In this document: positions 32,561-43,706 of the stretch, in pieces | Layout of the letters: each line of letters starts with the position of its first letter | Numbering within the stretch: the first letter of the stretch is position 1 | Source: Cryptomeria japonica | Lineage: Eukaryota > Streptophyta > Pinopsida > Cupressales > Cupressaceae | NCBI RefSeq assembly: GCF_030272615.1 | Contig: NC_081415.1 | Coordinates: 103,656,796-103,720,795 of the forward strand | Direction: 5' to 3' | Length of the DNA stretch: 64,000 nt | The notes under the pieces: model-generated | What the model saw: the letters and a program-made list of their open reading frames with translations, nothing else | Database searches by the model: none | What the model was told of the DNA's origin: nothing | Translations under genes and position numbers: made by a program

Positions 32561-33089
32561 TGCATTAAGCAACTTTTGTAGTTCCTCTTTAACTATTTTC
32601 CTTAGGGCAGGATTAATCCTTCATTGAGGCTGTCTAACTAGTTTACAATCTTCTCTTATATAAATCCTGTGGGTACACAATGTAGGATTTAATCCCTTCA
32701 TGTCACGATAGTCCCATGTGAAGGCTTGTTGTTGGGCTTTGAGTAAGTATATTAATGACAATCTTTGATCTGTTGCTAATTGACTATTGACATTCAGATT
32801 TCTTCCTGAGGCAACCTCTATTTGAGTGACTGACTCAACATTAGATATTTCAGATAGACAAGAGGTTTGAATCTCTTGTGGTAATTATGTATGAAATATG
32901 TCTATTGTTGTAGGAGAATCTAAAGAGCTTGCAGATGAAAGAATAGTATGTAAGGGACTTGCCAGTATACCTGATGACTATTGAGCTACTCCATAATGAT
33001 TTCTTATGATGTTAGAGAGTACAGTATCATCCTCTTGAAGTTCTATGAATGGTTCCCTGGTTAGCATAATTAATTGTTGAACAAAATTA
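32561..33089 (-). other. Athila-like PR-RT linker
   Basis: Partly open minus-strand sequence between the solo LTR and RT. When the solo LTR and one target copy are ignored, the protease frame runs on into this segment without a shift. No named domain is visible. Confidence 0.4.
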
Positions 33090-33094
33090 ATTTG

Positions 33095-33869
33095 TGTTGG
33101 CATTGCACACTCCAATGAGAATTGTAGGTGATTGAAGGTATTGTCATTGATGACAACCTTGCAATCTTATGGCACCGGTAGGCACCAACATCGGCATACT
33201 CTACACCAACAGACAGTTCACCGGCGACAAGAATGTTTACTGGCACCCTAGCCAACAAGATTTTGATTATTGTATATTGTATTTAATTGTAATATATTTT
33301 TGTAAGCCGACATGGCATATTGTAATAAGACTCATATAAGTATGAGATCTTGTAGATCATTTTGTAGAGAGACATGATAGGATGGACATGTAGAGAGAAT
33401 ATTAAGGCATATTTTTGAGTAAGGTTTATGGTTATTGTATGAGTTTCAACCGGTACTGAACCTGGCATAGTAGATTCTTTTTGTAGCAGTACATCACATT
33501 GGATTTCCATAATCCATTTTGTAAGTCAGTGAGACTTCCTTTTGTATTTGAGAAGTGAGCTCTAGGCAGTTGGCCTTCCTACATGTGCAGGAACATCATT
33601 GTAAGTAATATCCATTCATTAGCTAGTGAGTGAATATTGTGGGTCACAAATCCCACTGAGGTTTTTCCCATATTGGGTTTCCTCGCCAAAAATCTTGTGT
33701 TATGGTGTGCTTTCTATGTTGTGTTTATTGTTCATATTTACTACATTAATTCTTGTTTATCGGTACACTGTTTTGGAATGCAAATTACTTAATAAGGTTA
33801 GAAAAATTGTTAACCGGTTAGATACTGATTTACAACCCCCCCCTCTCAGTATCTTTGGGAATCCTAACA
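33095..33869 (-). repeat. solo LTR of an unidentified element
   Basis: 775 bp with ends TGTTGGCATT and AATCCTAACA, which are imperfect inverted repeats. The flanking 5-mers ATTTG (33090-33094) and ATTTC (33870-33874) agree in 4 of 5 bases. It interrupts the Athila-like frame just after protease, and the frame is consistent across the gap once it is disregarded. A long C run (33836-33844) lies near one end. Orientation is uncertain; minus is chosen from the G-run near the LTR start. Confidence 0.7.
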
Positions 33870-34564
33870 ATTTCCTCTGCTTCTTCTCCTATATCTAGCC
33901 ATACTACTTTCTCTTGATCAAGTTGTGTTGGAGAATAGAGTGCAAGAGTTTCAGTAGTAACACCATCTGAAATGGTCATGTCTCTTGATCTGCAACCTAT
34001 GTATGTATCAGGTGTAGCAAGCCAAGGTCTTCCCAAAATGATTGGATATCCCTCCAATGTTGTCTTAGGAGAGAGTATTATAAAATCAGATAGGTATTCC
34101 CAAGAATCTAATGTGACAACAATATCTTCAACCATCCCATTAGGCCGGACAGTAGAGCTATCAGCAAGTTGCAGGACCGTTGGGGTTGATCTAAGACTAG
34201 TAATGTTGAGTTGCTGCATGACATCCTTAGTCATCACATTTATGGCTGCTCCTAAGTCTATCAAGGCATTTTTAATTTGAGTTCCATTAATAACTATCTT
34301 CACAATAGGGCTACCTGGGTTAGAGTATTTAGGGACAATGATTTTTCCTAGCATAATATCAGCCAATTGTCCTACTACATACACTGTTTTGGGGTCCTTT
34401 TTCTTTCTCCTAGGTTTCTTTAAACATGCCTCCTTAATAGCTTTTTCATATATGGGAATATCCTTAATATCTTGAAATAGTAGAATCTTTATACATATAT
34501 ATTTTAATTGATCAATAAGATCAAAAGCTATATCATCCTGGTGCCTAGACACTTCTACGTGCAA
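33870..34564 (-). pseudogene. Athila-like aspartic protease
   Basis: Seen: SPIVKIVINGTQIKNALIDLG with DLGAAINVM, the Athila/Tat-type active site (DLGA in place of DSG/DTG), VLQLADSSTVRPNGMVEDI, and YPIILGRPWLATPDTYIG, the protease end motif. The first 60 codons are a basic linker (KKPRRKKKDPKTVYV). The core frame is open; its last codons at 33830-33869 come from the inserted solo LTR. PR processes Gag-Pol. Confidence 0.85.
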
Positions 34565-35214
34565 TCTTGAGGAAACGGGGGAGTTTTTACATGTGTGTCT
34601 AAAGTCTTAGACTGATGAACCTGCTCAGGGTTTCTAGGTTGATCAGGTGTAGTGTCCTGAGCAATCTCCTCATAGGGTAATTTTGTTATAACTGGAGGAG
34701 GTGGAGTAGGCAGTGTTGTTCCTGACCGTAAGTGAATATCACTTATATTGAGAGAATATGCAGGATTGTTATTAGGATCAGTTGAAAAAACTTGTTGTTG
34801 TTGCTAGGGTTTGTTATTTGGATTTGGCACAGGCCATGTTGGCAGTTGGGTTGGCTTGGGTGGAGTAGCATTAGGATCTAGTGGTATTAAATCTGGTTGT
34901 TGGGACTATTGTTGTGGTTGCAGGAAACCTAATGATTGGTTTGCCCATTGTTGTCCTCCCCTCCACTGTGGTGACTATTGTCAGTTACCTTGAGCAAGTG
35001 ACCAATTTGCTTGTGGTTGTTGTCATTGAAAGGAAGGGCTTTGATAATTAGACTAAGGGTTTTGAGAGTTATTCCAAGATTGAGGAATATAAATTCCAAA
35101 ATTTAGGGAGTATGGAGGTTTCCACTGATTATTTTGTGCATTGAAGTTCATATAAGGATTAGAAAATGACAATGGATCTTGTGGCATACCTTGTCTTGGA
35201 GGCTAAGGCCTTCA
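34565..35214 (-). pseudogene. Athila-like gag-PR linker, Gln/Pro-rich
   Basis: Minus-strand sequence rich in CAA/CAG and CCA codons with several stops. It lies between the gag cysteine motif and protease. No domain is recognised; this is probably the low-complexity end of gag. Confidence 0.45.
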
Positions 35215-36334
35215 TTATGCAACATAAAAGAGTTGTTCATCATCTCCATAGACATGCTTGAAATCCAGAGAAGTTTGTTGGCTATCAATTTTAGCTAGCA
35301 GTTTACATTTACAGTCCTTCTTCTTTTGTCGACAGTGAGGACAAAATACAGCAAGCATGGCCTTTGCCTCCTTATGCTTCTTCCTTTCTTGAAGTGTATC
35401 CAATTGAGTAGCCATATTATTAATAATTTCCTCCTTAAAGTCCTTTAACAAATGAGTTATCTCCATTCTTGAAACTATTGTATATGCCTTTGCAATTGAA
35501 GAACCAAGCCTATAGTGTCTTCCCCTCTTGGCTGCAGCTCAGGAGTACTTTTGACAGATTTGTCTGAATTCATCCCATTGGACTTGAGTAATATCTCCTC
35601 CTCCTAAGTTCTAATGAGTCAACACAATCTTCATTTATTCCCTTTAGAAAGATCAACTTCATGAATTCTTCACTTAGAGTGCTATGCTTGGATTTTCTGA
35701 CATTAAACAGAAACCTCTCCAAATAATCTTCCAGGCTTTCATGTTCTTTTTGTATCATCTTGAAGATATCATCACCATGTCGGTCCATTCCCCTATAATA
35801 GTCTTTATACTTATCTAAGAAGTTTGTCTTCATCTCCTCCCAGGTAGTGATTACATCTCTCCCTAGACTCATAAACCATCTCAGGGCAGCTTCTTTCAGA
35901 GTAGCAAGGAATAACTTGAGTTTATGGGTGTCAGTTGTATAATCATAACTTCTACAAAGGATGTCAAAGTTAAACAAAAAGGTATCCGGATCTTCTGTTA
36001 CCAAACCATGAAATTTTGAGAGAGGAGAAGCTGGTATATTCTTCAAATTTGCATTATCGTGTTGGTCAGGAATGGGAAACTCAAAGGTTGGGTTTATAGG
36101 TGGAGGTGGAGGATTTTCTGCCATTGGTCCTTGATAAAGGACTAAAGGTAAAACCTTTTTCTTAGGGGGTTCGTTTAGGAAGTCTAGGTCTCCTTCTGAC
36201 AAATTAAAAACACCTCTATTTTGCACATAAGCTTCTGCAAAATGGTTTACTTCAGGTGCTTGATTTGATCTTATATCTTGAGTGGGATGTGAGGGAAGAA
36301 ATATTCCTAATGCATCTCTTCTCCTCCTATGCAT
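35215..36334 (-). pseudogene. Athila-like gag
   Basis: First piece (36334-35570): MHRRRRDALGIFLPSH, FNLSEGDLDFL, PPPPPINPTFEFPIPD, then the capsid-like part SKFHGLVTEDPDTFLFNFD, LKLFLATLKEAALRWFMSL, WEEMKTNFLDKYKDYYRG and LEDYLERFLFNVRKS. The second piece (35466-35215) carries CPHCRQKKKDCKCK, which is not the usual CCHC knuckle. The two are separated by a frame change near 35570. Start chosen at the ATG 80 bp after the primer site. Confidence 0.82.
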
Positions 36335-36414
36335 GCAGATTGGGGAATAAATTCAAAGAGCTAACTTAAAAAACTTAAAACTAATGGTTACAATAGGTTC
36401 TTAGTTTGGCACCA

Positions 36415-36432
36415 TCCTTGACAACGGTGCCA
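36415..36432 (-). promoter_or_regulatory. primer-binding site, tRNA-Asp-like
   Basis: On the minus strand TGGCACCGTTGTCAAGGA, close to the TGGCGCCGTTGCCGGGGA site used by Athila elements; the differences are mostly G/C to A/T decay. It lies four bases from the LTR end. Confidence 0.65.
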
Positions 36433-36436
36433 AAAA

Positions 36437-37420
36437 TGTTGGTCCTCACAATTGGAATGGAAACTAGGTAATAAAACACAATTTAGAGATTGGATATCTT
36501 TGAATAGCTAGCTTTCCTATAGAAAAGGCCCATTTACTTATCAACCAGGGACGTAAACTTGAAATGGGCCAGCATTGTATGTGTACCAAGTTCATATCGC
36601 AGCCATTCTATATTACTATAGAAAAGGAAATTCTTTGAAGTGAACATGTAAAATCTCAATGAACTAATACTTAATCCAAATTCACAACTAGAAATCACTC
36701 AAACAACTACTACTAAATGATAATGTTCTGGCAAGCGAACAGGAACTACTCTGATGTTGTGGTTGCGGGAATAGACACAAGAACTATTTCTAGTGGCTAC
36801 AGAAATAGACAATTGCCAAAACAACTACTTATTGAAAAATGGAAACTAATTGGAAAACATGAAGGATTACTCACCAAGTGGGCTCTCTTGAGTGAGCACA
36901 TCCATAACTTTCAAATTACAATTGTTAAGCTCTTAAAATCACATTGATCTCTTTATTCCATTTTGACTGTGAAATTATATAAATACCAGAAAAATGAGTA
37001 TTACAAATATTATGGTCATTCTTCGCTATATCCCCCAAGAGGAGAGAGAGACCTCATTATTTAAATGGAAACTTATAGCATATTCCTAACTGATCAACCA
37101 CATTCCTATAGAATAGGTAAATGGGATTTATTAAACAAAAGAAGATGAAGTTAGCACAGGAAAATAGAATAGCATCTGTCCTGTAGCTGAGAAAATATAG
37201 CATGACTAGCTTCCTAGATCTAAGCTCCACTAAGAATAGTTATAAATGTCCCATAAATCATTCTGCTGAAGAATCAATCAAGTGGCTTCGATCTCCCTTA
37301 ATACTATTTTTCTTTGATTGGGTCTGCATTGTGGCTACATACTTGGTGCTTCTTTAAACCACCACTTAGTCTTTCCTTCTCCTTTGTCGACCCTGCATCA
37401 TGATGTTAACGTGCACAACA
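36437..37420 (-). repeat. Athila-like 5' LTR (outer end tentative)
   Basis: The inner end is set by the primer site (TGTTGGTCC on plus, i.e. GGACCAACA on minus). The outer end is placed at 37420, where the minus strand begins TGTTGTGCACG, because it gives TG/CA ends. The partner LTR is outside the window, so this end is not confirmed. Confidence 0.5.
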
Positions 37421-37675
37421 AACATATGTATATACACTAATGCTAACATGATATAATTTAAACCATACTTAAGATTGATTTTAGATATTTGCATAGATAA
37501 ATTATTTAAAAACCATTACATGACAACCTTAGGTATAAGTCAAATTAGTTTCAGAAACACTTAAAAGGTATCAACTAGGAGAGTATCCTTATCCAAATAT
37601 CATCTAATCACAAGACCTAGGCAGGAGTATTATAACAAAAATCTATCAAAATAGAGCCATTATTTAGGCTCATTA

Positions 37676-37910
37676 GATGGATCGGGTTATGGATGAAGAG
37701 ATGGAATAACTAGGAGATAAGGATTGGCCGATGGATTAGGTTATGGATGAAGTGATGGAGGAATGAGGAAATCCAAGGATAAGTGGATGGATCAGGTTAT
37801 GGATGAAGTGATAGAGGAACTAGGAAATCCAAGGATAAGTGGATGGATAAAGTTACGGATGAAGGGATGGAGGAACTGGGAGGTAAGGATAAGTGGATGG
37901 ATGAATACAA
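37676..37910. repeat. 54-56 bp minisatellite, about four copies
   Basis: Units start at 37676, 37730, 37786 and 37842, with a partial unit from 37896. Each begins GATGGAT and contains TTATGGATGAAG and GGATAAG-like words. Copies two and three are nearly identical. Confidence 0.75.
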
Positions 37911-38281
37911 TAAGATGACTAAAAAGAGGAAAGGAAGTTGAGGAAAGTGGATGGAAGATAGGGTGATAGGTGGATGGGAATCACAAAGATGGGTGAAAGG
38001 ATTACATGCAATGTAGGAAGGATGGGTGGATATGAAGGCAAATGGAGGAACAAGTGTGATAGGGAAGTGGAAGCTAAGAGGGATCCAAAGAATGTATACA
38101 TGGTGACCTTTTCTTTTTAACAAGATCCCAAGGAGGATAGATGAAGTGAACTGGATAGGATATGATGGGTATGGTAGATAGATGGAGATGGAGGACAAAA
38201 TGGAAAGATGTACTGCAGAACTTTCCCCCAAGTGTGAAGAGAAAAAGGATGAGGCGAATTATGCATGATGCCTATTTGCCA

Positions 38282-38331
38282 GGTTTTCATCATAATACTT
38301 GTCCAAGGCACTTGTTTGCCCAGTTTTCACT
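38282..38331 (-). other. twin post-pol boxes on the minus strand
   Basis: On the minus strand AGTGAAAACT (38331-38322) and GATGAAAACC (38291-38282), with starts 40 bp apart, followed by CTGGCAAATAGG. This matches the order and spacing seen in both Tat-like families. Confidence 0.5.
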
Positions 38332-38609
38332 AGTGGACAGATTTGTTTTCTTTACATTTTTGGGGGTTTTTTCTAATTTTTGAGAGGAAACACGTAGATG
38401 GAGCTAGACGAGGATACATGGATCTGAAGGATAGGATGGATGGGGGACTCAAGCATCAAGTTTTATATCAAGGTATTAGGAGACCATTTGGAGTGATCAC
38501 TGGATGTTGGTACAACTTTATTAGGAAGGAGTAGATTATGCAAAGGCTTGGATTAGATGGTTTTGATGGGAAATGTATGTGATGTAAGGAATATGGTAGT
38601 GGAAAGTAT

Positions 38610-39561
38610 TCAGATTGAATGAGGGAAAGTGAGTATGATGGGGGATGTTATCAGGACCAACATTGGTGCATGTGGTATGAGTGGAGGAGAGATGGATGTA
38701 GTATGTGGATAGGATGGAGGAATTATGATAGGAAGCTTTGGGACATAGGGACCCAAAATAAATTTAGGAGATGGAGGGGGGGAATGTTTAGCTGATGGAC
38801 TAGCAACTTTGGATACCATTAGGGATTTTTCTTTTCGATGCACTGCTTCTTTTTTCTTTGGAATCTACATTGGTTTTTCTTTTTCTTTGGTCGGCCTTTG
38901 CGACTATTGAGATTCATTGCATTTCGGTATCAACTTTTGTGCTCTTGAAACATGTCTTTTTGAGTGGACATGGTCATCTTTATATTTTGTGGATGTTTAT
39001 CTTTATGCATTTGTAATTTGGCCTCCAGATTACTACGAGTAGCATTGGAAGGAGTGTGCAAACATGGATGAGATGGAGGGAATATGGGTGAAGTGATGGA
39101 GATAAGATGTTGGATGTAATGTGAGGACATTTTACTTTGTTGATCCTGACTAGGAATGAAAGGAATAGGATGTTTATGATGGGTGATGGAGATAGTGTAT
39201 TTTTGTAAGGAAGGACAAGTAGGAAAAGATGGAGGATGGGATTTTGGTATATAATGGCCCAAAATGGACTTTGCATGTGGGGAATATATGAAGGTGGATT
39301 TTGGGATATAGGGACCCAAAATGGATTTTGAGGATGGAGGACGATGGATGGTTGTTTTGGCTTTATATGATGGAGGAGAAGGAATGGTGATAAATGATTT
39401 GGAGGAACGATGGGGAGATGCAATGGTGTTTTTTGACGTATACTTGGATTTTGCATTAGTTGTACGAACATTTTTATTTGAAGTGCCTTGGGATAAGTAA
39501 CCAAGACCATGAGATCATGGATGTGATTTGACATGGATGGGCTCCAAAGTATCTTTATCAT
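38610..39561 (-). pseudogene. Pro/Ser-rich ORF remnant
   Basis: Overlapping minus-strand frames (39561-38980, 39319-38930, 38843-38610). They contain a recurring ILG(P/H)Y(I/V)PK motif and many Pro and Ser residues, plus a Lys-rich piece (KLQMHKDKHPQNIKM). Frameshifts have separated the repeats into different frames. I do not recognise a family. Similar Pro-rich minus-strand sequence resumes right of family B (59457-59978), so one locus was probably split by that insertion. Confidence 0.35.
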
Positions 39562-39603
39562 GTAGGCATAAGCCTTTTCCTTGATACTTCATTTTTTTGA
39601 GCA

Positions 39604-40850
39604 TTTTATTTAAAAGGGGATTTGGAAAAATTAATTAGTTTTATGAACTTTAGAAGAACAAGGAATAATTAATTTGTTGAATAAATTAATTAATGATAAT
39701 TAATTAACTTAGTCATGTGATTCCCCAAAATGGACTTTGTAGAAGGGGAATATAATGGCCCAAAATGCACTTTGTAGAAGAGGAATATATGAAGGTGAAT
39801 ATATAATTAACTTAGTCATGTGATTCCTACAAATCAGTTCCCATAATCTCTCATTAGCTTAATTAATTCTTCTAGAATCCCTCATAATAACGTTATTCTT
39901 CAATTTTAAATTCCCTCACTCATTATCTCTCTTCTTGTCAAATCCTCCTACAAATCCCACTTGCCTTCTAATCTCCTATTATCCCACCCAATCATCTCCC
40001 TTAATCACTTGCTAGTGGCTAATCCCCATGATTAGCCACCAAGCCAACCAAAAGTCATAAATGGTTTACCACTTGTCCCCTCCTCACCTTCCAACCTTAA
40101 ATGCACCTAATTAGATCATTTCAAGAAATTCAAAATTTCACATTCTCCTATGCCTGTCACATTACCAAGGAATTTTAAATTCCTTTTCTCATTTCCTTTC
40201 CCCGTGTACTTCATTATTTGATAATTTTTAATTCTCTTGTTCATCCCCCAAGAAATTTTTAATTCCTTCTTGTCTTCCCAATGTACTTAGGATATCTTCC
40301 CCATGTACTTTCTGGAGTGTAGAGACAAGAAATGTATTTATAGAAAATCTCTTGGTCTCCAAACCTTGTCCTCTCATGTCCTCTCAATCCATGTGCTCTC
40401 TATCCTTCAATCTTGACCATCCATTCAACCCCCTTCAAATCTATGAATTGGGATCTCCTCCCCTTCATTTTCCATCTCCATTTTGTGCAATCTCATGTTG
40501 TCATTTTAGCTTTTGAAATCATCCCTTAGCATCCATATTATAGCCATTTTGCATCCTTTGAGCATCCATAATCATCTCCATCCATCCTTTGAACACCCAT
40601 CCTTCATCCACATCCACCATTGTTGTGCATTGGAGAGAAAACCACATCAACACAAAGGACCAATCCAAACAAGATAGGAAGGGGCACATTCTTGGCTTCA
40701 CCAAAGGTCTAATTGGAGAAACACAAGAGAACTCTCTCTTGCAAGGTATATGACTTATTGGTTTAATGTTTTTACTTGATTTCTTATGTTATTTGGATTT
40801 AAACTAACAATCTAACCTTGTATTGGTTTTCCCTTGGTTGATTTGGCATG
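39604..40850 (+). repeat. family B 5' LTR with rearranged start
   Basis: From 39804 onward it matches 58140-59216. The first 140 bp of the LTR are absent. Instead 39604-39695 matches the reverse complement of about 58050-58135, followed by forward LTR sequence, a 79-bp filler and a repeated 24-bp LTR segment. The 3' end is placed just before the primer site. TATTTATA at 40335-40342 is a possible TATA box. Confidence 0.75.
39725..39803 (+). repeat. templated filler inside the family B 5' LTR
   Basis: Flanked by two copies of a 24-bp LTR segment (39701-39724 and 39804-39827). The filler has two versions of CCAAAATG(G/C)ACTTTGTAGAAG, and 39752-39797 matches 39251-39296 with only a few differences. 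The donor is about 500 bp upstream, outside the element. Confidence 0.7.
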
Positions 40851-41049
40851 CTTGGTGGAACCCACATCCCTAGAATTTAACTATTTTGTGAGTTTTTTTG
40901 TTTTAGCACATAGGTTGACACTCTTACATTTCCGCCTGCCCTTCGACATTTATGCCTTGCTGCTTTGACATTTCCACCTTGTTGCTTCAACGTTTCCACT
41001 AGCAATCAATGCCTTTGTTTTGAATTTGAATTTTTTTCCCTTTTTGCAG
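40746..41049 (+). other. putative leader intron, family B
   Basis: Donor-like GCAAG|GTATAT at 40746, 107 bp before the primer site (106 bp in family A), and acceptor TTTTTGCAG|GT ending at 41049 after a T-rich run. No perfect branch motif is seen here. Splicing is inferred. Confidence 0.3.
40853..40872 (+). promoter_or_regulatory. family B primer-binding site, decayed
   Basis: TGGTGGAACCCACATCCCTA resembles the family A site with one added G and lost CpG pairs. A tRNA-Trp origin is plausible but not certain. Confidence 0.45.
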
Positions 41050-41625
41050 GTTTTAGTGCATTCAACATATGAGCTACCATTCAACGTTTTCGTAGTGTCT
41101 TTAGACACTTCAGTTTTGTGCTTCAATTTTAGGCTTTATTTCTATTTCTAATCATCAAAATCAAAAAAAAATTGAAAAAGGATAAAAAGAACCAAAAAAG
41201 AAACTTAGATTAGCATTTATTTTTCTTTTATCAAATTTTAAGAAACTTGGATTAATCTTTTGGGTATTAGGCAGATCAATGCCTGCGTAGACGTTGCGAC
41301 GTCTGTGCTCTGATTCAACGCTTGTAATGGGCCAAACGTCCTGCCCGAACTTCAAATTTTGAAATTTGAATTTCAAGTTGTTTAACTAATTATCAGGTAT
41401 TAAATTATGTATTTTGATGCCTGTGCATACACATCAGCATCCACGCTAAGCATCAACACTTGCGCAAAAGGTAAACTTTAGATTCAAATTTTGAATTTCA
41501 TTCTAATATGCATTTTCTACTTTTTCTATTTGGTAGCTAGGTGCAATTGCTTCAATGTTTGCGTAGATGTTTCAACATTTCCGTAGGTGTTGTAACGTCT
41601 GTGCTTATGGATCAATACCTGCACT
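40919..41625 (+). repeat. family B leader tract of degenerate words
   Basis: Repeats of words like TTCAACGTTTCCAC, TTTGACATTTCCACC, TCAATGCCTGCGTAGACG and GTAACGTCTGTGC in two clusters (40919-41110 and 41271-41625). The words are unrelated to those of family A but occupy the same place. The inverse form occurs at 57181-57410. Confidence 0.6.
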
Positions 41626-41817
41626 GTATCCTTAGGATTTTGTGTTATTGATCAAAACTTTGATTTTTTGCAAGTCTATTTCGTATGTCCAAGGCATTAT
41701 TCTGAAACTACTAACTATTTTTGATGCAGCACGATTGTCCAAGACATCTATTTCCCACTAGTCTAGTTTTTTTCATTCATTTTAGTTAGAAAATCATATG
41801 CATGTGGGATTAAAATG

Positions 41818-42200
41818 AACAAGTGTTCTATGTGTTTGGTCTACTTGCACATTTAGTGTAGGGTGGACCCACCATTGCACTCAAGTATCCTCTCCCCTTG
41901 TGTTCACAGACCTTGGGTGTAAGAGAAAGAGTGATCAACAATGCCCGTCTTTTATTTTTCATAGTTGATGGGTATTTCATCACCCCATAAGAATATCTCG
42001 AATTGGGATATGTTAGGGATATTGACTCTCCCGACATGATCTCGAGCGGGTTTTCTAAGCTACTATATAAATAAGTTGGTCAGGCGGCTAAGGTGCTGAG
42101 TGAATTCGACGTATGTGGGGGCCCTCCCTGCACCGATAAGCTCACTTAGAGCCTTAAGTGGCTTGCTTAGAGAATCCATCGTTGGATTGATGATCCCTCA
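41818..42200 (+). other. conserved noncoding leader module (family B)
   Basis: Shares AACAAGTGTT, ATGTGTTTGG, TATCCTCTCCCC, GTAAGAGAAAG and GATCTCGAGCGG with family A in the same order. The stretch 42201-42372 shows nothing further. Confidence 0.45.
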
Positions 42201-42372
42201 AAAATTACACTAGACACCAGTTTTAGTAGCCAAAATCCTAGATTTGTTAGTGCAGTGGATGTGGATCGTACCCCAAAGTTACTCCTCATGTATCTACTCA
42301 GGATGAGACATAAATTCTCTATGTAATAGATCCTTGGATCTTTGGGGTAAGAGAATCCAGTATGCCTGAGAA

Positions 42373-43041
42373 ATGAATATTGTGGAGTGGAGCCAATGCT
42401 ACCAGAATCTCTATTTGTCCGTCGGAGTGAGGTATTTCTTATGCGAGGGGCCTATCAAGTGGTTTTCACTTTCCAACCTAAGTTGTTTTGTCGTCAAGTG
42501 TATTCTTTTGTTTATACCTGTAAAATTTGTTTGGGCTAATCTAGGCCCCCCATCACTTGCACACTCATTATTGAGTGGTACACTTGGCCAATGTGTTTAC
42601 TATGCTTGATATTTTCTTTCCTAGAGTAGATTGACAAACTTCTTCATTTCCCACATTTGACCAACATTCCAAACTCAAATTTTCACACTTACATACACAA
42701 AGTCCAAATTAGGTCCACCTCATTTTCACCTCATGTTCCATAATCCTAAGTTGTACAAGCATCCCAAGAAGTCTATCCATCATCAAGTTAAGAAGAAGAA
42801 ACTCACCAAAGCACAACTCATTAGATGTAAAAAATTTTGGTATACCAACCGCAAACTCTTGCTTAAACATAGGACTGCCGTGCACCGATATCATGATTAC
42901 ACACATGGTCATAGCAACGAGTTTGATGCTAGTGATGAACTAAGATTTTGCACCCTGCACCAAGGATCAAGCTTATCTTTTAATACCAATTATTGTCAAA
43001 AACCAAGGTGGTTGCATCCCTTCATACAATTTGTCATTTGA
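42373..43041 (+). pseudogene. leader ORF upstream of gag (family B)
   Basis: Two open pieces in the same frame (42373-42609 and 42733-43041). The second has a basic part (KKKKLTKAQLIRCKKFWYTNRK), HGHSNEFDASDEL and NYCQKPRWLHPF, which aligns with the family A leader ORF (FFYINRQ, KTNEFDSESLN, NQGGKINPNF). Conservation of protein wording between two families whose leader DNA is otherwise strongly diverged argues for a real coding sequence. Role unknown; it may correspond to the ORF1 reported ahead of gag in Ogre elements. DNA from 43042 to 43706 is CT/AT-rich leader without a recognised feature. Confidence 0.5.
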
Positions 43042-43706
43042 ACCTATCACTTATTGAGTCATTTCTTTGTCAAGAAAAACCTAGTCATCACTTTCTTCTA
43101 ATCATCAGTACCACCATTCTTTGATCTTTCATCATCAGTATTTTGTAAGGACTTATCACACCAATAAATCCAACAATCAAACCTTAATCAAATAAATCTT
43201 CAATCAATCATTCAAATCCTCAAACAATCATCCAAATCAAATCAACCTCTCTCTAAGGTTTGTACCTTGTGAAGTTTTATTTAGACCTTATCTTAAATCA
43301 ATTAATCTTTTGGCTTTTGTGCTTGGAGAATAATCTCCCCCAAGTACCTTTACCTTATATTTTTGGTCAATCAAGACCCTAATATTACGTCTTTATTTTT
43401 CTTAGGATCATTAGTCAATCCTTAGTAGAAAAGGCTTTTGGTCATCACCTTAAGGTATAAATTTCACCCAACTTGGTTGTCACCTTGTTTGTGGTTTTCA
43501 TCATCAATCTCCTCCACCTAAAATCCTCATTCAAGGACTAATTTTCTATCTTAATCAACTTTGTACTAATCTAAGGACCCAAATCAATCATCCAATCAAC
43601 CATCCAACTTTGTCAAATCCCAATCAAATCAAAAAACCATTTTTTTTTGCTAAGTCCTTTCATCAAGATTTTTCTTCCAATCAATCTTTCATAAGGTTAT
43701 TCTTGT

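Larger units (their letters stand above)
27763..37420 (-). mobile_element. Athila-like Ty3/gypsy element, 3' end outside the window
   Basis: Minus-strand order: putative LTR (36437-37420), tRNA-Asp-like primer site, gag, PR with DLGAAIN, RT, RNase H, IN, then an extra ORF after IN (28734-29333). The DLGA protease, the RT wording FLDGFSGYNQI and YMDDF, a single RNase H, no chromodomain and an ORF in the env-like position fit the Athila lineage. It is broken by the chromovirus at 27762 and by a solo LTR at 33095-33869. The stretch 27763-28733 holds only broken, charged, low-complexity sequence that may be the end of the extra ORF. The 3' LTR would lie beyond the left edge of the window. Confidence 0.8.
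37421..39603. other. repeat-derived DNA left of family B
   Basis: No host gene is recognised. It holds a GATGGA-rich minisatellite, twin boxes like those after Tat pol (minus strand), and a Pro-rich ORF remnant (minus strand). The order on the minus strand suggests a Tat-like 3' region following a Pro-rich segment instead of pol. Confidence 0.4.

Noticed and set aside
33283-33510. ORFs inside 33095-33869
   Set aside because: They lie inside a solo LTR and have no recognisable domain.
37797-38231. 144-codon minus-strand ORF as a gene
   Set aside because: It lies over the GATGGA minisatellite and G-poor low-complexity DNA; the Ser/Pro/Leu wording follows from composition.
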